This document shows positions 1 through 5,181 of a stretch of 8,100 nucleotides of DNA, piece by piece. The position numbers were made by a program, and so were the translations under genes. Source of the stretch: Caldithrix sp. (GTDB lineage Bacteria > Zhuqueibacterota > Zhuqueibacteria > Oceanimicrobiales > Oceanimicrobiaceae); assembly GCA_004357015.1 (NCBI GenBank), contig SMXE01000143.1, positions 1 through 8,100 of the forward strand. Reading direction: 5' to 3'. How positions within the stretch are numbered: the stretch's first letter is position 1; each line of letters opens with the position of its first letter. Below the pieces are notes generated by a model. It made no database searches and was not told where the DNA came from. It saw nothing but the letters and a program-made list of their open reading frames with translations.

Positions 1-102
1 TACGGCTGTCATGTCGGAGGCCACTTTGAGAATGGGGAGTGGGGACTGTTCGTCATTTTGCCGCGCGCGAGTCCACAGATTCTCAGTTTGAAAGTACCAT
101 AA
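1..102 (+). CDS. C-terminal fragment of a cupredoxin-like protein (5' end outside window)
   Basis: Frame 1 is open from the first base to a TAA stop and encodes 33 residues, so only the C-terminus is visible. It contains YGCHVGGHFENGEWG. The Cys-x4-His spacing matches the copper-ligand loop of azurin-type cupredoxins (Cys, His, then an axial ligand). At the azurin axial-Met position (Cys+9) there is Gly, followed by Glu. The sequence then runs as a hydrophobic strand (LFVILP) to a short tail, as expected for the last beta-strand of such a domain. The next gene downstream carries a comparable loop, FGCSEHVLDG, so the two may be functionally related or paralogous. That the frame is coding is fairly well supported. 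The copper-binding assignment rests on one motif and is tentative. Confidence 0.6.
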   Translation, partial: YGCHVGGHFENGEWGLFVILPRASPQILSLKVP

Positions 103-310
103 GAAGAGACTTTGTGCTCACAAGAACTAATCTACTTTTGGGAGTAGCTACCTACTTGGGTGACCTCTGGATTTGATCTATCAAGATAACCAGAGTCCTG
201 AAAAAATAACCATCCCTTCAAAAGTGAGGATTGCTGAGGCAAATTTACTAGAGTCAAACAAGATCATGATTTGTTGCAATCTATCAATTTAATTTTATGG
301 AGATTGAGTC
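103..310. other. Intergenic region with small inverted repeats
   Basis: This is AT-rich spacer between two same-strand genes. AGTAG at 143-147 can pair either with CTACT at 132-136 or with CTACT at 152-156, giving two mutually exclusive 5-bp stems. A 6-bp inverted repeat, CTCTGG/CCAGAG, lies at 165-170 and 190-195. Neither hairpin is followed by a T-run, so I do not call a terminator. No convincing -35/-10 pair is visible. Confidence 0.4.
299..302 (+). promoter_or_regulatory. Ribosome binding site of the VCBS/cupredoxin gene
   Basis: GGAG lies 8 nt before the ATG, a near-ideal spacing. It supports that ATG as the start, and a typical signal peptide follows directly. Confidence 0.65.
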
Positions 311-1789
311 ATGAAAGAAATCAAAAAGCAACTTACTCTCCTGCTTGGGATTTTCATCTTGTTTTCGATTGGAGCTTTGTGTGAGCCGGCTAATGCCCAA
401 CATCACAGCTCTAGTTCACAAGTTAAAGCCCAGCGGCATATCGTAACTGCTTCCGGAAAGTTCTGGTATTACCGCGGACAACGTTCGGGTATAGGAGAAT
501 ACCAAGCTGTCCGTATATTGGCCGCAGAGGGCGATACGATTGAATTCAGACAAACTAGTGGCAGCCATAGCGTATTTTTCTATGCATCGAGGCCAGGGCA
601 ATCGGAACTTGGTCGTCGGGTTGATGTAGATCTCAACTTTAGACTTGCGGATGAGCACAAGCTTGAACGCTTATCAAACCGTTTATTTGATCGAGAAGGC
701 TTGACTGCAAAGACTTTCTATGGCAGGACGGTCGCTATTATCATAAAAGGCAATATCGAATTCAACTGCCCGATTTATTTTGGCTGTAGCGAACATGTTC
801 TCGACGGAAGAGAATTTGGTGTGCTAGCACCGACCATGACAAAACCCTCAAAGGATCGAACAAGCTTACCGCCAGATTTTCGTTTCGCTTCTACGATTCC
901 GGTGGAAGCGTTTTATCCCTATCCCACAGAATACACTGAAGCACGCACTTACACTATTGGTCGGTTAGCCAAGATCGATGATAATATAGAAGTATTGCGC
1001 GGAGGCAAGCTTCTGAGTGTTAAGAAAGGTGAGGAGAAAGATTTAACACAGGGCTTTTTTCGTTCTGTGCCGAACGAGGTGAAACCAGACCCGGTTAATC
1101 ATCCCTGGTATCACATTGCTGCCACAGATTTGGACGATGATGGCGACCTGGATTTGGTGGTGGCTGTTGGTTCGCCTGATGGAGACTGCCATTGGTGGGT
1201 TTTGGAAAGCTACGTTGCTGATAAGGATGGTCTCAAGTTGGATGAAATGCGTTTTATGTCGACAGGTAAGCCCATATCAACCGATAAATTCCCAGCAAAA
1301 CAGGCGGCAGAAGCGGCTTTTAGCATTGTCGCTGATGTGAATAGTGATAACAAACTGGATTTAATCCTTTATGATGGCAATCTTGATGGCAAAATGGAGA
1401 TCTATTTCAATGTTACAGGATATTTTGGGAATACTCATTTGTCGTTTCGTAAGAGCGACAGTCTCATTAATACCGGCCATCTTTTTAAAAACAGAAGGCC
1501 CAACTATGTTTATCCTTATGACTTTGATTTCGATGGCTGGATTGATTTATTAGTCGGTGCCGATAGTACCGATGCCGTCGTTTTCTTCAATAATACCAAA
1601 TCGCAGTTTTCAGAGGAAGATGCTAAGCTATTACCAGGCACCTCAGCAGGTATTCAGGAAGTCGGTCTGAGGGATGTCGACGCCGACGGCATCTATGATT
1701 TGCTCCTTAAGGATACTGCCGGTTCCATACATGTATACTACAATAATGGTGATCGAATGTTTTCTTTGCCGAAGACCGCCGTCAAGTAA
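311..1789 (+). CDS. Secreted protein: cupredoxin-like domain plus VCBS/FG-GAP repeats
   Basis: The 492-residue product starts with a Sec signal peptide: basic KEIKK, a hydrophobic core at about 8-22, and likely cleavage after ANA near residue 29. Residues of about 45-175 look like a cupredoxin. GSHSVFF supplies a candidate ligand His86, and FGCSEHVLDG gives Cys159 and His162 with plastocyanin-type C-x2-H-x3-G spacing. The axial Met position is Arg167, so copper binding is uncertain. A second Cys153 lies close by. Residues of about 266-480 carry four DxDxDGxxD-type calcium loops, starting at 273 (DLDDDGDLD), 342 (DVNSDNKLD), 404 (DFDFDGWID) and 455 (DVDADGIYD). These are typical of VCBS/FG-GAP beta-propeller repeats, although a full propeller usually has about seven blades. 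The protein is probably exported to the periplasm or cell surface. Its substrate or partner cannot be inferred. The export and repeat calls are strong; the metal site is tentative. Confidence 0.85.
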   Translation: MKEIKKQLTLLLGIFILFSIGALCEPANAQHHSSSSQVKAQRHIVTASGKFWYYRGQRSGIGEYQAVRILAAEGDTIEFRQTSGSHSVFFYASRPGQSELGRRVDVDLNFRLADEHKLERLSNRLFDREGLTAKTFYGRTVAIIIKGNIEFNCPIYFGCSEHVLDGREFGVLAPTMTKPSKDRTSLPPDFRFASTIPVEAFYPYPTEYTEARTYTIGRLAKIDDNIEVLRGGKLLSVKKGEEKDLTQGFFRSVPNEVKPDPVNHPWYHIAATDLDDDGDLDLVVAVGSPDGDCHWWVLESYVADKDGLKLDEMRFMSTGKPISTDKFPAKQAAEAAFSIVADVNSDNKLDLILYDGNLDGKMEIYFNVTGYFGNTHLSFRKSDSLINTGHLFKNRRPNYVYPYDFDFDGWIDLLVGADSTDAVVFFNNTKSQFSEEDAKLLPGTSAGIQEVGLRDVDADGIYDLLLKDTAGSIHVYYNNGDRMFSLPKTAVK

Positions 1790-2117
1790 TGCCAAAATTC
1801 AACTGAAAAGTATTCTTCAAGATTTTTCCTATTGGTTCATCTAAGAATTAGTTGCAATAAGATCAGCTTCTTGGGAGCGAAATATTTATAGAACCAATTT
1901 CTTATAAATCGTAAAACCCCAGATAGGGGTGAAATTGATATATCGCCCCGTTGCTTAGATAATTTTTGGGCATCAAAACCTATAAACATATCGCCACTAC
2001 GAGGCTAATCTATTTAATACCAAAGCTTTATATCTCGTAACAAAGTGTATTGTGCAACTCTTTCTAGATGAACCTTCCTATTTAAATAAGCCAACATAAT
2101 TCGGAGAGTAAAAACTA
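1790..2117. other. AT-rich intergenic region
   Basis: I see no coding frame here. The region contains the palindromic repeat cluster listed separately and is otherwise AT-rich. I see no GC-rich hairpin with a T-run behind the preceding gene, so its transcription end is not identified. Confidence 0.5.
1876..1995. repeat. Cluster of degenerate REP-like palindromic repeats
   Basis: A 16-mer, AGCGAAATATTTATAG, at the left end matches 13 of 16 positions of GGCGATATGTTTATAG, the reverse complement of the right end (1980-1995). The outer ends therefore form an inverted repeat about 120 bp across. Between them, ACCCC (1916-1920) can pair with GGGGT (1926-1930). Alternatively GGGGTGA (1926-1932) can pair with TCGCCCC (1943-1949, one G-T pair), so the two hairpins exclude each other. 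ATATCGCC occurs twice on the plus strand, at 1940 and 1988. The pattern suggests several decayed copies of one short palindromic repeat family, possibly REP or MITE type. No transposase lies in the window. Confidence 0.5.
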
Positions 2118-2294
2118 ATGAGGTGGACGATTGTTCTTAATCCCCGCGAGGAAGTGACCATTCAATTTAATAAGCAAACTACCTGGCGTCCGATTTCCGG
2201 CTATTGTTATAACCCTTACCCTTCTACCCTGTCAGCGCCTTTCAGCGCAAATCTACATCCAATTTTCCATTTGCTACAGGCGGCATATATTTAG
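2118..2294 (+). CDS. Possible small hypothetical protein, 58 aa
   Basis: An ATG-to-TAG frame of 58 residues begins MRWTIVLNPREEVTIQFNKQ and is preceded by GGAG with an 11-nt spacer, slightly longer than ideal. There is no recognisable domain, membrane segment or signal peptide. Its stop codon overlaps the stop codon of the convergent hydrolase gene on the other strand. It may be chance, or the remnant of a gene reduced by nearby repeats. Confidence 0.2.
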   Translation: MRWTIVLNPREEVTIQFNKQTTWRPISGYCYNPYPSTLSAPFSANLHPIFHLLQAAYI

Positions 2295-3109
2295 CTACGG
2301 CCGGCGGATTTTTTCGAGGTCTTGCTGGTGGGTTTGCGCTTTGGTTTCGCGCGTTTCACGGCAGGTTTTTTGAGCAACGCAGAATGCGCCCGGAGAAACG
2401 CGATCACTTCCTGCTGCACCAGCTCTTTTTCCACGTCCACCGTGATGACATGAAACGAGTCCTGCAGTTCGACCTTGCGCTTGTGGGTTGAAGCGACCGA
2501 ATCGAAAATGATTTGCGCATTCTCAAAATCAACGGTGTGGTCTCCGGGCGAATGAACGATGAGAAGGGGCTGCTCGATCTCCGGCAGTTCGGCCCGAACG
2601 TGCTCGACCAACTGAAAAAACTGGTCAACTGCGTAGTATGGATAGCGCCGGTAACTTCCGAGCTTGGCTTTCGCAACGCCATCATGCACATCTTCCCCCG
2701 ACTTCTTTCTGCGAAATTTAATTATGTTTTTTGCCAGCCGAACACCGTACTTTTGCCACGGCGGGAACTGCACCGCTGCCGCCAGCGCGATGACCCCCTG
2801 AACCGGTCTGTGCGCCGCCAGGTGCAGCGCCAGCGTCCCCCCCATCGAGAGGCCGCAGACGAATACCTCGTCACAGACCTTTGCCAGCCGACGGTGCTCC
2901 GTTTTCACGCAGTCAAACCAGTCCTGCCAGCGATAATTGAACAGGTCCGCGGCGTGCGTGCCATGGCCCGGCAGCGTAGGCAGAGAAACCGTTACATTGT
3001 GTCCGGCCAGGAAATCTGCCAACTCCAATAGTTCATTCGGGCTGCCGGTGAAGCCATGGAGAAGCAGGCACCCAACTGCGCCCTTCTTGTAAAAATAATT
3101 CTCGCTAAT
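2291..3109 (-). CDS. Alpha/beta hydrolase (carboxylesterase/monoacylglycerol lipase type), probable ATT start
   Basis: The 272-residue product is a serine hydrolase of the Est30/monoacylglycerol-lipase type, expected to cleave carboxyl esters in the cytoplasm. In order it has the oxyanion-hole motif HGFTG (18-22), LPGHG near 46, the nucleophile elbow GLSMGG with Ser88, and a cap region containing YRRYPYYAVDQFF. The acid in SPGDHTVDF is Asp190 and the base in DSFHV is His220. These positions closely parallel the Ser94/Asp193/His223 triad known for the roughly 247-residue Geobacillus Est30. The first ordinary start codon in frame is the TTG at 3026-3028, but starting there removes HGFTG. The frame stays open to a TAA at 3125-3127. 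Between that stop and the motif, the only plausible start is ATT, 6 nt behind a perfect AGGAGG. The last 26 or so residues are very basic (12 Lys/Arg) and low in complexity, an unusual extension. No signal peptide is present. The gene stands alone on this strand. Confidence 0.85.
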   Translation of the reverse strand: MSENYFYKKGAVGCLLLHGFTGSPNELLELADFLAGHNVTVSLPTLPGHGTHAADLFNYRWQDWFDCVKTEHRRLAKVCDEVFVCGLSMGGTLALHLAAHRPVQGVIALAAAVQFPPWQKYGVRLAKNIIKFRRKKSGEDVHDGVAKAKLGSYRRYPYYAVDQFFQLVEHVRAELPEIEQPLLIVHSPGDHTVDFENAQIIFDSVASTHKRKVELQDSFHVITVDVEKELVQQEVIAFLRAHSALLKKPAVKRAKPKRKPTSKTSKKSAGRS

Positions 3110-3115
3110 TGCCGG

Positions 3116-3121
3116 CCTCCT
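3116..3121 (-). promoter_or_regulatory. Perfect Shine-Dalgarno deciding the hydrolase start
   Basis: AGGAGG, read on the minus strand, lies 6 nt before an ATT codon and just inside an in-frame TAA. No ATG, GTG or TTG lies in frame within usable distance, so this site argues for initiation at ATT rather than at the downstream TTG. Confidence 0.7.
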
Positions 3122-3157
3122 AATTTAGTATTCGCCCGAAAACACCTTCTTTGCCCA

Positions 3158-3239
3158 TTGTCATGCCCGCATGTTTTTAGCAGGCATCCATAAAAACAAC
3201 AGCTTATGGATTCACGATTACAGAATTCGGGAATGAAAT
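3158..3239. repeat. MITE/REP-like palindromic element
   Basis: The outer arms are TCATGCCCG (3161-3169) and CGGGAATGA (3228-3236), which pair at 8 of 9 positions. An inner perfect 8-bp stem joins ATCCATAA (3186-3193) to TTATGGAT (3204-3211) around a 10-nt loop. This nested design, with ends like GTCATTCCCG...CGGGAATGAC, resembles a short palindromic repeat that recurs in many bacterial genomes. The imperfect arms suggest an old copy. It has no coding capacity and lies in the 5' region of the minus-strand hydrolase. Confidence 0.65.
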
Positions 3240-3359
3240 TTATAAAGAAACGAGTTTTCGTTCAGACACTATTTACTCAACGCTCAACTGCGTGCAATGC
3301 GGAAGATATTTTACACCCATGAGCCAAGGTGAAAAATCCTTAATAAATCAAAATTTATC
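3240..3359. other. AT-rich region upstream of the dcw promoter
   Basis: No gene is visible. The last 30 or so bases before the -35 box are rich in A/T tracts (aaaaatcc, aataaatcaaaattta) and could act as an UP element for the dcw promoter. I cannot assign a promoter for the divergent hydrolase here. Confidence 0.35.
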
Positions 3360-3389
3360 TTGACTTTTAACGCCGTGGCGGAGTATATT
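3360..3389 (+). promoter_or_regulatory. Sigma-70-type promoter of the dcw operon
   Basis: TTGACT (-35) and TATATT (-10) are separated by 18 nt, each with a single mismatch to consensus (TTGACA, TATAAT). The spacer contains the dyad CGCCGTGGCG at 3371-3380. Transcription would begin around 3396, giving a leader of about 70 nt before mraZ. The position just ahead of mraZ is the usual site of the main dcw promoter. Confidence 0.7.
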
Positions 3390-3428
3390 GGGGAGGTTTG
3401 GGTAAGCATGTGGAAGTTTGGCAAAGTC
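3389..3428 (+). promoter_or_regulatory. MraZ operator: four tandem 10-bp boxes
   Basis: Four head-to-tail decamers start exactly every 10 bp: TGGGGAGGTT, TGGGTAAGCA, TGTGGAAGTT and TGGCAAAGTC. The first two fit the TGGGN repeats with 5-nt spacers reported as MraZ binding sites upstream of enterobacterial mraZ. The third and fourth are degenerate. The array starts at the last base of the -10 box and covers the predicted transcription start, so bound MraZ would block initiation. A further dyad, AAAGTC-A-GACTTT, begins inside the fourth unit (3423-3435). Confidence 0.65.
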
Positions 3429-3465
3429 AGACTTTCCTGTCCTCACTTATTTTTGTATTTGAGCA

Positions 3466-3915
3466 ATGGATTATTTTCTCGGAACATTCGATTACTCCAT
3501 CGATGACGCCAATCGCCTGAGCATTCCGGCTAAGTTCAGAAAAGTCCTCGAACAACAACACGAGGAAAGTAATCTAATTATCTCCAAAGAGCAAGAGAAT
3601 TGTTTAACGCTCTATCCATACAAACTCTGGAAAACTCAAGTCGGTGACAAAATTGCCCAGTTGCCGCACAGCAATCCGGCGGCAAACCGGTTGCGGCGGC
3701 TGCTGGGCATCAACACAACCGAAGCCAACCTCGACAAGCAGGGACGCCTCAACATTCCGGCAGAATACTACCGGCACGCAGGAATCAAGAAAAATGTGAG
3801 GATAATCGGATCTGTTGACACGATCCAATTGTGGAATCCTGACTCCCACTCCGGTGTTGCCCAGAATCCTGAGGAAAAATCTCTGATTGAAGAATTTAAA
3901 GAATTTAGAATCTAA
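3466..3915 (+). CDS. mraZ: Transcriptional regulator MraZ
   Basis: MraZ is a ring-forming DNA-binding protein that represses its own dcw operon. The 149-residue length is usual. It has two SpoVT/AbrB-like halves, each with the family signature. The first is DDANRLSIPAKFR at 13-25, where Asn16 replaces the common Gly of DxxGR. The second is DKQGRLNIPAEY at 90-101. The N-terminus MDYFLGTFDYSID matches the family start, and an in-frame TGA two codons upstream excludes an earlier one. There is no clear Shine-Dalgarno: only GAG, 2 nt before the ATG. The gene sits first in the dcw cluster, behind a promoter and matching operator repeats, which fits autoregulation. The next gene starts 14 nt downstream. 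Confidence 0.95.
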   Translation: MDYFLGTFDYSIDDANRLSIPAKFRKVLEQQHEESNLIISKEQENCLTLYPYKLWKTQVGDKIAQLPHSNPAANRLRRLLGINTTEANLDKQGRLNIPAEYYRHAGIKKNVRIIGSVDTIQLWNPDSHSGVAQNPEEKSLIEEFKEFRI

Positions 3916-3929
3916 CCCAGAGTAGGGTC

Positions 3930-4850
3930 ATGTTTCATGAACCTGTTCTCACTCAAAAAGTCGTCGACTTTCTGATCCACGATCGGGGCGGACTCTACCT
4001 TGACGGTACGGTTGGCGGCGGCGGACATTCCGCAGCCATGCTTGAAAGACTGAGTGAACAGGGCCGCGTGATCGGTCTGGATCTGGATGATGAGGCATTG
4101 CAATATGCACAAAGCAGACTTTCAGGGTTCGGCGCCCGGTTTCAGGCTGTCAAAAGCAACTTCAAGAATCTGGACCAAGTCAGGGACGAGCTGCAGTCCG
4201 AAAAGATTGCCGGGCTTTTGCTGGACCTCGGCGTCTCGTCGCATCAGATTGACATACCCGAACGGGGGTTCAGTTTCAGTGCAGAAGGTGGACTCGATAT
4301 GCGCATGAACCGTGAGCAGGCGTTAAGCGCACTGCAAATCGTCAATCACAGTGAGCAGCAGGAACTGCGCGATATCTTTAGAACCTATGGCGAAGAAAGA
4401 CGGGCAGGGTTGGTGGCAAAAGCCATCGTGGCGCAGCGGGAAAAGGCCGAAATCACCACGACGAGGGAACTGGTTGACGTCGTCAGCAGAGTCACATCGC
4501 GGCAGCACCGCATCAAATCCCTGGCGCGGATTTTCCAGGCGCTGCGCATCGCGGTCAACGAAGAGCTGGACAACTTGCGCGCCGCGCTGGAAAAAAGCAT
4601 GGACTGTCTGGCCGGCGGCGGGCGTATCGTGGTGATCTCGTATCATTCGTTGGAAGACAGAATCGTCAAGAACTTTTTCCGGCAGGAGGCCTCCCGCTGT
4701 GAATGTCCACCTGAGCTGCCGGTCTGTGTGTGCAATAAACGCGACCGCCTCAGAATACTGACCAAGCGGCCGGTTCGTGCTTCTGAGGACGAAATTCTGG
4801 CAAACCCGCGCAGCAGAGGCGCTAAACTGCGCGCCGCGGAGATCTTTTAA
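3930..4850 (+). CDS. rsmH: 16S rRNA (cytosine1402-N4)-methyltransferase RsmH
   Basis: RsmH (MraW) uses S-adenosylmethionine to methylate N4 of C1402 in the decoding centre of 16S rRNA. The 306-residue length is typical. Family motifs run from end to end: HEPVL (3-7), the SAM-binding DGTVGGGGHS (25-34), GLDLDDEAL (49-57), LLDLGVSSHQID (97-108), RGFSF (112-116), LDMRMN (122-127), YGEERRA (153-159), RIFQALRIAVNEEL (200-213), ISYHSLEDRIVK (236-247) and the C-terminal NPRSRGAKLRAAE. A Cys cluster C-x-C-x6-C-x-C at 257, 259, 266 and 268 lies before the end and could bind a metal; similar clusters occur in some RsmH proteins. The Shine-Dalgarno is weak (AGAGTAGGG close to the ATG), so translation may be coupled to mraZ. 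Confidence 0.97.
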   Translation: MFHEPVLTQKVVDFLIHDRGGLYLDGTVGGGGHSAAMLERLSEQGRVIGLDLDDEALQYAQSRLSGFGARFQAVKSNFKNLDQVRDELQSEKIAGLLLDLGVSSHQIDIPERGFSFSAEGGLDMRMNREQALSALQIVNHSEQQELRDIFRTYGEERRAGLVAKAIVAQREKAEITTTRELVDVVSRVTSRQHRIKSLARIFQALRIAVNEELDNLRAALEKSMDCLAGGGRIVVISYHSLEDRIVKNFFRQEASRCECPPELPVCVCNKRDRLRILTKRPVRASEDEILANPRSRGAKLRAAEIF

Positions 4851-4851
4851 C

Positions 4852-5181
4852 ATGCCACGACATCGAAAAATTCCCGTCATCAAGAACCGTGGCATCCTCA
4901 TGCGGAAGAAAAAGAAGACCGGACTGAGGGATTTCATCTTTCTCATCCTAGTTCTTGGATTGATGCTTCAGTACGTGTGGTTGAAAGTCGAAACAAATCT
5001 GGCTTTACAAGAAATCGAACAGCTCGAAATACAGCAAGCCAAACTGGCTGCCGAAAACCAGAAATTGCATACGCGGGAGATCGCATTTTCTGATTTCAGC
5101 AGAATCCAGCGCATCGCGACAAAGGAACTGAACCTACAGTTTGCGGCCCCGGAAAATGTTATCGAGATTGCACAACAATAA
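4852..5181 (+). CDS. ftsL: Cell division protein FtsL
   Basis: The 109-residue product is a small bitopic membrane protein. It has a basic cytoplasmic N-terminus (MRKKKKTGLR at 17-26), one transmembrane helix at about 27-43, and an extracytoplasmic heptad-like coiled coil at about 46-75. The length, topology and position between rsmH and ftsI identify FtsL, whose sequence is poorly conserved. FtsL pairs with FtsB/DivIC and helps activate septal transpeptidase and glycosyltransferase activity. I chose the ATG one base after the rsmH stop because GGAG lies 10 nt upstream. An internal ATG at 4900 is possible but has no good ribosome binding site. The 3' end overlaps ftsI in another frame. Confidence 0.85.
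   Translation: MPRHRKIPVIKNRGILMRKKKKTGLRDFIFLILVLGLMLQYVWLKVETNLALQEIEQLEIQQAKLAAENQKLHTREIAFSDFSRIQRIATKELNLQFAAPENVIEIAQQ

Noticed and set aside
165..209. CTCTGG/CCAGAG hairpin as a terminator for the upstream gene
   Set aside because: It is followed by an A-run, not a T-run, on the plus strand, and there is no T-run on the far side for the minus strand. The 19-nt loop also makes a weak hairpin.
2235..2260. GCGCctttcaGCGC repeat as a terminator between the convergent genes
   Set aside because: The stem is only 4 bp and has no T-run on either strand.
2291..3028. TTG at 3026-3028 as the hydrolase start
   Set aside because: It has no Shine-Dalgarno and removes the HGFTG oxyanion-hole motif that lies in the same open frame immediately upstream.
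2513..3031. Plus-strand open frame of 172 codons
   Set aside because: It lies entirely antisense to the hydrolase, shows no domain-like sequence, and is rich in Arg/Gln as expected from the reverse of a GC-rich gene.
4323..4946. Minus-strand open frame of 207 codons
   Set aside because: It is antisense to rsmH and ftsL, which have clear family motifs; no recognisable product.
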